Below, in pieces: positions 38,262-64,000 of a stretch of 64,000 nt of DNA. The notes beneath the pieces are model-generated. The model saw only the letters and a program-made list of their open reading frames with translations, was not told the origin of the DNA and did no database searches. Every line of letters begins with the position of its first letter. The first letter of the stretch is position 1. Made by a program: the position numbers and the translations under genes. The stretch is taken from NCBI GenBank assembly GCA_030533445.1, contig CM060070.1, positions 28,544,501 through 28,608,500 of the forward strand, given 5' to 3'. This stretch comes from Cyprinodon diabolis (taxonomy: Eukaryota; Chordata; Actinopteri; Cyprinodontiformes; Cyprinodontidae).

Positions 38262-41200
38262 AAAAGAATTCTTGCTCCTGCTGTGGTTACTGATGCTCTC
38301 AGGTGTGAAAAAGGCTAATAACTGAAGGCAGAGTGAATGTCAGGTTTAAGTTTGGTTCTAAAAGGCAGGTAATCACCATGCAGGACAATGGGTCCCAAGA
38401 AGTGAGTTTGAAAGCCATTATTATAGAGCAGTTACATTATTTTTGTACATTTAACAAACACATTAGGTGTATTTGAAAAAGTATCGTATTGGTGTCGCCA
38501 GTACCAGACTGTATTTAGGGGAAACAATTTAAGGGTCAGCATAATTTTATTTTCATATAAAACAATGTCGATAAAAAAAGTTAGAAAATGTATCAAATTA
38601 GCCTGTTTATTTATGATTTAATATTGTGATTTTGCTGTCAGTGTTCAAAATCTCACTCCAAGCTCAGATCAAAATTTCAGAGGCCTGCAAATAATGTCTT
38701 ATTTACCTTGGATTTCCATTGTTAGCCGATTTATTGCATTCCATTTAGTTTTAATTTAGTTAAAAAGTGATTTGGCCTCATTCAAAATTTGTCATAAGCT
38801 TTGGTTGTCAAGCATAAAATCCAGCAAGTAAAACCAATCTTTGTTCCATCAAAAGTTTTTAACTGAAATTATTTTGACTAAAAGCTAAATTAGTGAAATA
38901 ATTTTTGATATTTTATTTTTAAATAAATTGTTATACTTTGAATAAGCATTGTTGCAACACATTTGTGTGCTGAATTAACCGTTTGACCATGACTTGAGCT
39001 TGATTAACCCTTTCATTTCTTGTCCTACCTCACGGCCAGTTGGGTGTGCGTTTACAGAACAACATATAACTGCCTGAAAGTTATTGGATTAAATAAGAAA
39101 TTTACTACAGCATTTAATTGCACATTGTTCACTTTTCCATTCATGCAGGAAACAATAAATATAATGTTATTGCATAACAACGGAGCAGTTGGTGAAGCAG
39201 CCGAGTCAGTGCAAGAGAAACATCTGAATCATATATATTTGGGGTTATTCATCTGCTGAAAAGTCAGTCTCCAACCCATCTGCAAACCTTTTACAGATAA
39301 AGGTCTTCACCCAGACTCCCCTGCTGTAACCTATAGATCTCTCCCTCGTATCGATTCTGATCACTTCTCTCTCCCTATTAAGGATAAACATTTATGATAA
39401 AGGAATAAAATAACCAGATAAAAATATATATATTTTCCTTCCAGATAACAACTATGTGCTTCTGGTGATAGGGTTTTCTAATACATGCATTTCAGCAGGC
39501 TGTAAGGTGATAAAAGGTCAAAAAGCTCAAGGGGAATGCTGCATTTATGCACATGTTTTGGAGCTCCCTCTGCTGTTACAATTATTTTATACAAGTAGGA
39601 GACTAGATAACTAATCAAACTAAACCACGTCTTTTTCAAACTAAATTGTTAAGTATAATTGAAGTCAAATTAATGATGTGTTCGGGATCAAAAGGACCAG
39701 AGATTTCAGTGCAGCTAAAGATGAGAAGATGAACAAACCCACTGCTTCCTGTTGTATAAAATAATAACTCTTGTTCCATAGCCATGCTTTTATTTTCTCC
39801 TTCTGCTTCTAAATGTCTATGTACCTTCTCGGGCCATGAGCATGCAGATTTATCACACAATGTTGTGCTTTTATGATTCTATTCGATGCAAAGCAGTACG
39901 CTTAGTAAAACAGCATTTGTTTATTTGCTATCAGCATACCACTTCACTCTCATTTACTTAAGTACTTTGTAATAAAAAAACAAGGGCATTTTAAATTGGC
40001 AAACAATTTATTTTATGTTCACAAAGGGCTTTCAGTAATGATTCATGTAATATAGAAGATAATGCAACTAGACCTTCATGTGAATGGTGTAAGAACCTTT
40101 TGTTTATCCTCAGTGTGTTTAACTGTAGGGATGATTGCTAAATTTAAAAAGAAAAATTGGAAAGCTTGCTAGTATGAAAAAAATCCCAGCTGTGGGGGGC
40201 AGGAGTGGAAGTATGTACTTTACATGTTTTTTCTTCAGGGAAGTGAAGGTTTGGGCCTAAATTGCTCTTTCGAATCAATAAAACCCTAAATATTTATACA
40301 AAAATCTAGCTTTACTGGTATTTAACACATTGGGAAAAATAACTTAATTGGCAGAAACTGCAAAACAGAATATAAATGTATTCTATAGATTAATGGAACA
40401 CAGTCACATCTAGATCACAATGATCTACATAAAACCTCTGTTTTTTACCTTTACAATATTATTTAATACTAAAAAAGGATTTTTTTTTTTCTGGTAAAAG
40501 ACTTCATGATATCCTTAGGAAAACATGTGCATCTGTCTTGCTGCTACAACAGCATGAAGCCAATTATACCAGTTAAAAGGCAGAGGGTTTGTGGCCTGCA
40601 GTTGGCACGAGGGGTACAATTAATAACCTACCACTGACAGGAAAGTGTTTGGCTACCATAATGATAATAATGAGGTTATTGCTACCTGCTGTGGTGTATG
40701 ATCACATTACTTTCCTTTTTTTTTTTAAGAAACATTATCCCCATCCTGGCAGGAATGGGGCACCGTATATATCAAAGACTCAAAAAGACATTTGACTGTT
40801 TTATTCTTTTTAGCCCAAGACTCCAGTTAACTCTTCATGCGGTCATCTTGTGGTAAACAGTGTTGCATTTGCTTCATGCAAAAGCCAGCAGATACTTGGA
40901 GCAGATACAAAAGGACTCACACAAAGATATTCTCTGCAGCACACTTCTATAGCTCTCTGCTTGGCAGCAGATCACCATGCTGACAGACACCTAGATTGTT
41001 CCTGACCAATGGCTTGCGCTCTCTGCTCTGCGAGGTCTGATTTCATAGAGGGAAATGTGAGATCAGTCCAGGAGAGGGTTCACGGCAGGGGCAAGACGGC
41101 AATCCGTACAGCGGGGCTTCATATCTTCACGTCACGCTGGGCATTCTCTCCTGACAGAGCTCCCAGCCTCTCTGTTGTCTGGTGCCCCGTCAATTCTGGG

Positions 41201-42114
41201 GGTTTGTCAGCCTCCCATCCAAATGATTGGAAGCATTCCAGTTGGGCACAACGCCTGGGTGGTTCCACCACCTCACCCTCTACCCTCACCCACTAGAAGA
41301 AGGAGGAGGTAGAAGAATGCAAGCACAATGTGATCGTTGATAAAGACAGCATGGATGCGACGCTTACCTGCCGCTGACCCATACCGCAGTGAAAGCTTTA
41401 CATTTCACTGTCCACCCAATGCCCAGTGGAAGAAGATCCGCTAAACCTTTAGATGGGACTGATAGGCAATGACCTGCATGTAACCTTTCTGGACATATTT
41501 ATTATTATGAATGAACAGCATAGACACACATTGGGAGAATAAATACACTTCCAGGTAAGTATTTACATCAATAGAGGGAGGAACATTAACGTATAATTGT
41601 AAAAGTCGAGGCAAGCAGCATCATGCTTGCATTGTTTATATGCTAATTAGTTGTGCTGAACAGCAGATATGCATCAAAGGCAGTTATGTGACAATGCTCA
41701 TCTAGAAGGGAATATGATAAATAACATAACATCACAGTGTGTCAATGTCCATTTCTCCAATTTACATTCCTTGGCTTAACTAGCCTGGGCAGATCAGATC
41801 ATCTCCAGGGTGCCATGCCCCTTCTTTCTGAGCCTAACTCAAATATCAGGTAGCAAAGTAAGAGTCTTGCATGGAGTAGAGGCAGTCAATAGGAGTCAGA
41901 GGAGAAGATCCAGCCAAAGATAGACAGTCGTCAGTAACATGACATTGATGTTCCCTGTCCGTGTCTCCGTACAAGCCCCGAAGACCTGTGAAAATCCAAA
42001 TCTTAATTAGTGTGTTGCACTTTATTCATTGTCTTAATAACACAATTCTGGTCTTCCATTACATCAAGTCCACTTTTGAAAGGGTGATCAGTCTTTTTAA
42101 AATTTGGTTGAGTC
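38262..42114. other. Intergenic, no gene recognised; GC-richer patch at 41000-41330
   Basis: Mostly AT-rich. The patch at about 41000-41330 is GC-richer with an open frame (41009-41296, plus) that matches no family I know. I searched the minus strand here for the missing last lmx1a exon and did not find it. Confidence 0.4.
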
Positions 42115-42122
42115 TTTTAGAC

Positions 42123-42678
42123 GGTAACGCTTTCTTTTACAGTACATCAGTAACCATGTAATAAGATGGTAGTAACATAGCAAGTTACACTATATTACAA
42201 GGTAACAAGAACTTTATGGAGAATTCTGGAAAGTACTGTGCTTCAAATTTTAGGCAGAAAAGGTCAACTCAGACTTCTGTTACTATGTAGTAAAATGCAG
42301 TTTATTACTTGGCATATAACAGAAAACCAAACCTAGAAGACAGCAAGCCAAAATTCACAACTAAACTCTTATATGTAACTTGAGTTCAGTTTTATAATGC
42401 TTTATTTGCCTGATCATAAATAAAAATTTACTTTGTAATCTGGTGGTAGGTGGTGGCCAATAATAGAAACCGTGAGTAACCTAATGGTAATTACCCACCA
42501 AATGTCTCCATTGTTACATAGTAACATACAATTATAATAATTAAATGCCAGTAATTATTTAATTTTTGGGTAATTAACAAATAAAGCTTTTTTTGTTACA
42601 AAGTAAAATAGCGTGACTTGCTATGTTATTACCATATTATTATATGGTTATTGATGTACTGTAAAAGAAAGCGTTACC
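42123..42678. mobile_element. MITE with long inverted repeats and perfect 8-bp target duplication
   Basis: TTTTAGAC occurs at 42115-42122 and 42679-42686. Ends GGTAACGCTTTCTTTTACAG are perfectly inverted at the right end, and the inverted match continues with few mismatches for about 80 bp. There is no transposase; the 8-bp duplication suggests a hAT-like mobiliser. Confidence 0.9.
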
Positions 42679-42931
42679 TTTTAGACTTTATAATAAAATC
42701 AAAGCTGAGTCTAAGATTCAAACTCGACTCCAAGCAAAGATGTATTTCCATGGGCTTGATTTCCCTCCACATTGACAATAATATGACATCCACTTAGGAT
42801 GTTTCACTTGCTTCCCCAAAGAATTTATTCAACTAGATAGACAGAACACTTATGTAAAAAAAAAATTCACTCAATGTTTGACCGGTTACAAACACAACTT
42901 TTTGCAGATTCTCTAAGCAAAAACAAACATA

Positions 42932-44152
42932 CACTCACCGGCCACTTTATTAGGTACACCTGTCCAGCTGCTCGTTAACACTTAATTTCTGAGCAGCCAA
43001 TCACATGGCGGCAACTCAGTGCATTTAGGCATGTAGACATGGTCAAGACAATCTCCTGCAGTTCAACCCGAGCATCAGTATGGGGAAGAAAGGTGATTTG
43101 AGTGACTTTGAACGTGGCATGATTGTTGGTGCCAGAAGGGCTGGTCTGAGTATTTCAGAAACTGCTGATCTACTGGGATTTTCACGCACAACCATCTCTA
43201 GGGTTTACAGAGAATGGTCCGAAAAAGAAAAAACATCCAGTGAGTGGCAGTTCTGTGGGCAGAAATGCCTTGTTGATGCCAGAGGTCAGAGGAGAATGGC
43301 CAGACTGGTTCGAGCTGATAGAAGGGACACAGTGACTCAAATAACCACCCATTACAACCGGGGTGGGCAGAAGAGCATCTCTGAACGCACAGTACGTCGA
43401 ACTTTGAGGCAGATGGGCTACAGCAGCAGAAGACCACACCAGGTGCCACTCCTTTCAGCTAAGAACAGGAAACTGAGGCTACAATTTGCACAAGCTCATC
43501 GAAATTGGACAATAGAAGATTCGAAAAACATTGCCTGGTCTGATGAGTCTCGATTTCTGCTGCAACATTCGGATGGTAGGGTCAGAATTTGGCGTCTACA
43601 ACATGAAAGCATGGATCCATCCTGCCTTGTATCAACGGTTCAGGCTGGTGGTGGTGGTGTCATGGTGTGGGGAATATTTTCTTGGCACTCTTTGGGCCCC
43701 TTGATACCAATTGAGCATCGTTGCAACGCCACAGCCTACCTGAGTTTTGTTGCTGACCATGTCCATCCCTTTATGACCACAATCTACCCAACTTCTGATG
43801 GCTACTTTCAGCAGGATAATGCGCCATGTCATAAAGCTGGAATCATCTCAGACTGGTTTCTTGAACATGACAATGAGTTCACTGTACTCAAATGGCCTCC
43901 ACAGTCACCAGATCTCAACCCAATAAAGCATCTTTGGGATGTGGTGGAACGCGAGATTCGCATCACGGATGTGCAGCCGATAAATCTGCGGCAACTGTGT
44001 GATGCCATCATGTCAATATGGACCAAACTCCCTGAGGAATGCTTCTAGCACCTTGTTGAATCTATGCCACAAAGAATTGAGGCAGTTCTGAAGGCAAAAG
44101 GGGGTCCAACCCGTTACTAGCATGGGGTACCTAATAAAGTGGCCGGTGAGTG
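42932..44152 (+). mobile_element. Tc1-type transposon, copy 1 (inactive)
   Basis: Terminal repeats begin CACTCACCGGCCACTTTATT and are inverted at the right end, flanked by TA (42930-42931, 44153-44154). It is 1221 bp long, the same as copy 2. It carries the damaged transposase at 43080-44120. Confidence 0.95.
43080..44120 (+). pseudogene. Tc1 transposase, inactivated
   Basis: Full-length relative of the 346-residue transposase in copy 2, with the helix-turn-helix region (ISETADLLGFSRTTISRVY) and the DDE domain ([19 protein letters not shown]). The third catalytic residue is changed: the DLNPIEHLWD motif reads DLNPIKHLWD (AAG at 43926-43928). A TAG stop at 44046-44048 replaces the Q codon after EECF and cuts off the last 24 residues. 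Either change would be expected to stop activity. Confidence 0.9.
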
Positions 44153-44154
44153 TA

Positions 44155-44224
44155 ATCATGAATGGCAGCCTAAAACTAGACGTTACGACCAATCCCTCTG
44201 ACATCTCACTATGTATAGCTTTTC
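44155..44224. repeat. Flank of Tc1 copy 1, also present beside copy 2
   Basis: These 70 bases are identical, inverted, to 49286-49355, which lies inside the outer boundary of Tc1 copy 2. Confidence 0.95.
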
Positions 44225-44860
44225 CTAATTTTAATATTTTATTTAATATAGCCTTTTCACAAACATCGCCTAACAGTAAATCATGTCAGATTTACTGTTA
44301 GTAAACATTTAGGAGAAATCTACTTTAGCTACCAGACGCACTGCAGTAAAAAGTGGCTCCAGAAACATCCCGGACTTTAGCATCTGATACTAATAAATGA
44401 AAAAAAAAATGTTTTGTATAATATCTTCTTAAAGTAACAGTGCAAGGGCGCAATCTCAGCTTGCTGCTCATAACAGCTTATTAAAGCGGCTGTTTAGGAC
44501 AGCTGATAACGCTGTAAAGGATCAAATCCACCTTCGGGGTTTGACATCAACTGTCTTGTGATGTAATGAGTTAATCAGGAGTGGATTTTTGCCAGGACAG
44601 AGCCTCGATCAGCTGTAAAGGATTAGTGATGGTGGTGAGGGGACGACGGACAGAGGAGAAACAGTGAACAGGTACCTGCATTAGGCTGGACTGCTTTCAC
44701 CACATTTAGCTACAAGTTGGATAAATAGACTGAAACAGACTCTGTTTTTGTAAATTCTTATCTAAAATGCTTCAGATCACTCAAAATTAAATGAAGGGGG
44801 AAAAAAATTGGAATTAAATATGAAACTTTGTGTATTGGATGATTGAAATTTTATCCTAAT
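44225..44860. other. Downstream side of lmx1a, no exon recognised
   Basis: I looked on the minus strand for an exon coding the conserved lmx1 C-terminus (LYSMQNSYF-like) and found none. Confidence 0.4.
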
Positions 44861-44913
44861 TGCTCACATTTTTAGTCGTGCTGTAAAACGGTCTTTTATC
44901 AGATATCTTTTAC

Positions 44914-59031
<14,118 letters not shown>

Positions 59032-59369
59032 GTCTGCAGGGGAGAAAAATATATATATATATAAAATAGCAAGTTTCATGTAAAATCAGAAACATCCAAC
59101 ATCCAAACACCAATCATCACTTAGATTTAATTTTACTTTAAATTGATGCATTTTTGCTAATTTCAATGGCCGTATAGGCCTAGAAGAGACATCAACAAAA
59201 TGAATTTAAATTATTAGGAAAATAAATAAAGTCACATATTTACTTCATAAGTAATAAAAGCTGAAGATATTTCACTTAAAGTTAACGGAAAGAAAACACG
59301 TTTAATCAAATTTTAGAACTAATACATCTGAGATAAAACATCCGATATTACATATATTTTCAAAATTAC

Positions 59370-59700
59370 CTGTAATATCCCAGTTTCTCGAAGGCAAAGA
59401 AGTATTTTGACTCAGATATTCCCAGTTTTTGTCAAAGCATCTCTGGCGCTCAAAGTCCAGCTGCTGCTCGGAGCGGAGCCGCGCATCAAACTTTCTCTCC
59501 GGGTCTTCCACTCACTGACCTCTGAAAGCGCCCTCGCTCATCCAGTAAAAGCATGCACTACTCTATTCATTATCCTATTATAGAAGAACGGGAAAGAAAC
59601 AGAGAGCTGGAGAGGCGTCCTTCATGTGCAGGTGCAGGTTACCTCTCTCAAAGTATCCCCCTCCTCCCTCTCTCCCTTTCTCTCCCCCTGCAGCTTTATA
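59370..59700 (-). promoter_or_regulatory. lmx1a TATA box and non-coding first exon
   Basis: TATAAAG on the minus strand at 59700-59694 would place transcription start near 59668. The exon ends at 59370 with donor CAG then GTAATT. Its frame into the LIM1 exon is open for about 47 codons back to a TGA at 59514-59512 but contains no ATG, so I place the start codon in the LIM1 exon at 59031. Confidence 0.55.
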
Positions 59701-62431
59701 CTTTTTCTACTCTGAATTCCTTTAAGAGGGATGGATGGATGCATGGATGATTGAACAGATAGACAGTGTTATAATCTCATTAAGTTCAACATCTTAATTT
59801 GATTTGGTCAATAAAAAATATTCATATTGAGCTGTTATTTTATATGACTGAATTTAAAACACAATAGGGAGTCAGACAAAAAAATAAATTGCAGGTGGGA
59901 TTAGGTTTAAAATTTGAAAGTGCAGAAACCCATTTAAAACACCTTAACAGAGTTGTCTTTTCTATTTTGTCATTTTCTTTTCTAAAGATAGCATAGTTTT
60001 AGGTTAATATGTTGACTGATGTTACATATTTTGCTTACTTTACTAATCCAGTCAATGATCGGCCAAAATATAAACATTTCAGCATTATTTGTCCTATTCT
60101 CTCACCCGAAAGTAACACACGGTTTAGCTTGGCATATAGCCTGGAGCTCCAGTATTATTTTTTTACATGTGCATTGTTAAAAAATAAAAATAAAAAAGTA
60201 ATTTAACATTTCTGGGACAGGCATTCTGGCCATTACCTGGTAAAGTTCCTTAAAATGTCGAGTTTTTTTTTGTTTTTTTTAATAAACAAGCACAACAGTC
60301 TACAAATAATCCATGCAAATCTCCAACCAATCCCTCAATTTTGAAATGAGTTTAATGAAATATAAAAACTGAGCTTTAGGTGCATGCTTTGCATAATTAA
60401 AGGTTAGGTGAAACAACAACGGTGTTAAAATAACAAAATCTTTGTCCTACCATTTAGAGTCATGGTTTTAGATGAACAAAAACGTTTTTTAGAAGCAATG
60501 TCATATTCATGAAAACCTTTTTTAAAAAGGACAAAGACATTTATTGCTTAATGTTTTGCCCACAGCTTTACATTAAACAGTGGGTGTGGAATTCCCCCCC
60601 CAAACCCATCTAAATCCTAACATATCTGCAAATCCACATTCACTTTTGGGGTATTTCTTTTGTTTTTATCGTTTCACCTGACACCCTGAAAAAAAGCAGT
60701 TGGCTTTTATATATACTGTAATGTGATAGTCTGACCAAACTCTTCAGTCCCTCATGGCAATTCATCAATCCCTTAAGGGCCAGAAATGTTATATAGTCAT
60801 AAAATAGAATAGAGATAGTCTGATACACCTATATGTTTGGACAATTTTAACATTTCTCTTCTAGTATCAGCATCAGAAAATGCAGTGCATCCTGTTCACA
60901 TATTAGTGCATTCAGCAAACATGTCTTAAGATCATGGGAAGTGCATGTTTTCATGTCCCCTCCATTTGCTGTCTATTTCCGTTTTGTTTGATTTGCTTTA
61001 AAATGTTTTTTTTTTATTATTATTATTAAGTTTATGTAACATCTATTCATCAATGTCATTTTAATCATGTAAATGGAAGAAGAAAAATAAATATCGGCTT
61101 CAAGAATCGACAAAAAAAATGCAGCGCATTTCGGTGATTGGTTGTATTTCTATCAAAACTATCAATATCAGAAACAGCCTTTATTGAAACCTCTATCGGC
61201 CATCTTTAAAATAGAAGCCTTTGGTCTTAAAGTGTAGGAAGTGGCTAATACTGCTGAAAAAATAGGGGTAAAGTTACCATATCAGTGTCCTCTTTACAAA
61301 GAAAAATATGAAAACAAAATTTTTTTTTATACAGTTGAATTGTCCCTTTTAAAGATCTGTTGAAGCTTAAGTTATGCAATGTAAAAATGAGTTTGACACC
61401 CCCTCTCTGATGAATGCAATAGAGATTTGGGACTGATACAGCTCTCCAACAGTGAACATTGAAGCTTTATAATGTCATATTTATTACCCTGGGAGATAAG
61501 GTTATGAATCACTAAACATATTCAAATAAAATATATTCACTTGAAAGGTAAACAAGTACGTATTGTAAGGTTTTTGTCACAGGTATAGACAAATGTGTAA
61601 TTGGTAATATTGGAAAAAATAAATAAATAAATATTTATTACCTGATAAAAAAAAGACACCATTGAATGGTTGGATGCTTGTGAAATTTCACTGTGAGAAT
61701 ATAATAATACAATAAAACACTTTTGGTCCCACCTCCCTGTTGCATCCATCTTTAGTCCAAGTTCCAACCATAATTGGTTATCTTAATTTTTATTCCCAAA
61801 AAATGTTTTGTTCGTATTGCTTTGATTCAGTTTTAAACATTTTGTCTAAAGTTTTTTCATTTCTTTCTTCTCATATAATATGACTGCAAAACACAGTGCA
61901 AACAAAAAAGTTAAAATGAAATTGTCCAACATCCAGACATCTAAGCAAGAGAAAAAGATACAAATCTGCACAGCATGGGTGACATACTGAGGCGCTTTGT
62001 TGGCGCCCTCTGGTGGACAAAAGATGTACTCACCGAAGAACAAACCAGTCAATAGAAAACAAATACACAACACGTTTTTCATTTATAGTTTAAATAAATT
62101 TATTCTGCTGGAAGCATTTAACGTTTTATTTTATGAAATGTTGTTTTCTCTCTCTTAGAATGAAATAAGATTCCTTTGCAATTAGCATTGCATTAAAAAC
62201 AAATTATCTATTTACAAAATGTGTTACCAAATCTTTTAGAATCGTGTCCATATGGAATTACTTTTCCCAGCCACTGGAAAATATCACAGGTATATTTAAT
62301 TGCATTGTTTTACTTGGTAGAAAATACTTTGTTTTACAGTTTCAATCAAGTCTTTTTTTTTTTATTATTCCATCTTCACATCGGTCACAAGGAGGGAATA
62401 TTTACAGGGGAAGGGAAGGGGGGTTCTGGTG
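59701..62431. other. Between lmx1a and rxrg; no gene recognised
   Basis: AT-rich. The right part is probably the 3' untranslated region of the RXR gene on the minus strand (an AATAAA complement lies near 62096-62101). GGCGCCCTCTGGTGG near 62003-62017 resembles a CTCF-type core, but this is weak. Confidence 0.35.
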
Positions 62432-62579
62432 TCATGTGATCTGATGTGGTGCCTCCAACATCTCCATCAGGAAGGTGTCGATGGGTGTGTCTCCGATTAA
62501 CTTAAAGAAGAATAGATGTTCCAAACACTTGAGACCAATGGAGCGCAGAGCTGGCAGGCGCAGCAGCAGTTTGGCAAAC
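62432..62579 (-). CDS. rxrg: Retinoid X receptor, last coding exon (probably gamma)
   Basis: Ligand-activated nuclear receptor and common heterodimer partner. The exon follows acceptor GTGTGCAG and completes an R codon, then reads [40 protein letters not shown] and LEAPHQIT, with stop TGA at 62434-62432. This holds the end of helix 10/11 and the helix 12 (AF-2) core DTFLMEML. The sequence alone fits any RXR. The gamma call rests on lmx1a being next door in the same orientation, as with human LMX1A and RXRG. Earlier exons lie beyond the right edge or were not found in 62580-64000. Confidence 0.88.
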
Positions 62580-63276
62580 CTGCACACAATGAAAAACACA
62601 TTCATATATATATCAAGCTTACATATGTATACTCACACATGGTGGATATTTTATTACCCTGAGGCCTTCATCACTTTAGAAAAAAACTTTATTTTTATTA
62701 GGATTTATGTCATATACCAACAAAAAGAAGAACAGAACTGTGGTAGATGGTATACATTGCAGCAAAGTTAGCTTGATTTGGGAAAAAAATCTAGTTCAAC
62801 CAGTTCTCTTAAGAGGTTAAAATTGTTGATGCATTTCTTTCATTTAACCTCCCTAGAGATACATCTGTTCTGTAAAAGCCTTAGAGATTTTGCACAACAT
62901 GAAATATTCAGCACAAAAAAAGGTTTAAAAAAAAACACCAGAGAGGACAGACATTTATTTTGGATACAGCTCTTGGTTTCGTTAAAGCTTTATGTCCCGT
63001 CTTAAACCAGAACTTTACAATATGATTGGCTGACCTGTTTGCGCTGGGGCTCAAACAATTTAACATTGAGCAGTACAAGATGGATTCTTGTAGCTTTGTG
63101 ATTCAGGCACCAAAATACCACAAGAATTCAGCTTGCAGACCATGTCCGGACTTTTGCTGTTTTTCAGGAGCTTTATGGTGACTGTTGCAGCGCCAGTCGG
63201 CCTTTTAGTGGAATCCCTTTGGCGATCAGCATGGCCTGGGTAACCGCACTCACACTGCACAAAGGCTAATGTGAAA
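62580..63276. other. Likely RXR intron, no exon recognised
   Basis: I looked for the preceding RXR exon (EALREKVYATLE-like, ending TKYPEQPG) on the minus strand and did not find it. Confidence 0.4.
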
Positions 63277-63683
63277 TTGGGCTGCAACTGATGATTATTT
63301 TGTAAATCGTTTCATCTGTTGATTATTTTTTCAACTAAGCAATTGATAGTTGGATAGCCAAAGGTTCCTGAAAGAGGATTTTTCACGAAATTAAACGAGG
63401 TGTAACTAAAACTTTTCCACTTGAGGAGTTCTGCATAGAGCATACTAACAGATTAAAAAGGTTTTATCTTAAATGCAAAATATTTACATATTTGGGGGAG
63501 AGATCCCTACAGCCTGCACTTTGGGTCCCTGAGCAAGACCCTAAACCCAACCCTGCTTCCCGAGCACCGCACAATGGAAGCCCGGTGGGGAGTCTCTATA
63601 CCACAGTTAACGATTAATATACTATTGAATTAGTTGATGTTTATTTCAATAATCGATTAATCCGATTAATTGTTTCAGCCCTA
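63277..63683. mobile_element. hAT-type MITE with 8-bp target duplication
   Basis: Ends TTGGGCTGCAACTGATGATT and GATTAATTGTTTCAGCCCTA are inverted repeats. Flanks ATGTGAAA (63269-63276) and ATGTGAAG (63684-63691) match at 7 of 8. The inside carries a SINE-like CCCTGAGCAAGACCCTAAAC block and a segment shared with 927-1050. Confidence 0.8.
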
Positions 63684-63691
63684 ATGTGAAG

Positions 63692-64000
63692 TTGTCATTA
63701 TGTCATTGGTTTGGATTCTTTGTGTCCCAAACGTTGCCGCTGCACTGTGTTCAATGTGAGCCCGGCTCACAATTAGCGTAGCCAGGGATGTGACCTCAGC
63801 GGAGAACTGACGAGAAGCTCCACCCTGAGCAGCTGCTCTCTGCTGAGACACCCCTCCTACACACAGTGGTTTGCTAGGGGACTTCTTATAATGGAATAAG
63901 TAATGAAATAAATCATGATTTTCCTGATCATATTAGTTAAAAAAATAGTAATTGCATTAAAATTGAATAAAAACAAGTCCAAATCCTCTGTCCAGTGTGG
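63692..64000. other. No gene recognised
   Basis: Probably RXR intron. The block at 63740-63860 is GC-richer (GAGCCCGGCTCACAATTAGC) but shows no exon. Confidence 0.35.

Noticed and set aside
41009..41296. Last lmx1a exon or an independent gene in the GC-rich patch
   Set aside because: Neither strand gives the conserved LMX1A C-terminus or any domain I recognise.
59302..59511. Coding first exon of lmx1a starting at 59511
   Set aside because: The codon there is GTG directly after an in-frame TGA, with no ATG downstream in that exon. I treat it as 5' untranslated.

Overview
The window looks like nuclear DNA from a teleost fish, probably a percomorph. The evidence is split vertebrate genes with GT-AG introns, an AT-rich background with (AT)n tracts, and a typical fish repeat load: Tc1, hAT, Harbinger, L2 and R4/Dong-like LINEs, a tRNA-Lys SINE head and several MITEs. 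I could not assign a species.

Layout, left to right. 0-12.5 kb: mostly unannotated sequence around a compact three-exon phpt1 gene (minus strand, 5.36-6.0 kb) and several decayed repeats. 12.6-18.6 kb: a long selectin gene (plus strand) encoding a signal peptide, C-type lectin domain, EGF, 13 CCP/sushi domains, a membrane segment and a short tail. Nine of the CCP exons form three near-identical copies of a three-exon module. 19.4-24.4 kb: a transposon cluster with a 5'-truncated L2 LINE, a solo LTR, and a hAT element carrying a nested Harbinger element. 25.0-27.6 kb: a second, short selectin (plus strand; lectin, EGF, two CCPs, membrane segment, tail), built like L-selectin. 29.9-32.1 kb: a complete alpha-tubulin gene (minus strand). 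32.7-44.2 kb: mostly repeats, including a decayed LINE, MITEs, unusual palindromes and a dead Tc1. 44.9-59.7 kb: lmx1a (minus strand), a LIM-homeodomain gene with two LIM exons and a homeobox split over two exons; its introns hold a second, apparently intact Tc1 and a fold-back MITE. 62.4 kb: the last coding exon of a retinoid X receptor gene (minus strand), probably rxrg.

From general knowledge, LMX1A and RXRG are neighbours in the same orientation on human chromosome 1q23, and the selectin cluster lies further along 1q, so the window keeps a vertebrate synteny block. Both selectin promoters carry a kappaB-type site close upstream of a TATA box, as expected for cytokine-inducible leukocyte adhesion genes. 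I found no operon, CRISPR array or other prokaryote-like system. The most unusual observations are the triplicated selectin CCP module, a Tc1 copy that carries 70 bp of another locus's flank, and a hAT/Harbinger nest whose target-site duplications can still be read.
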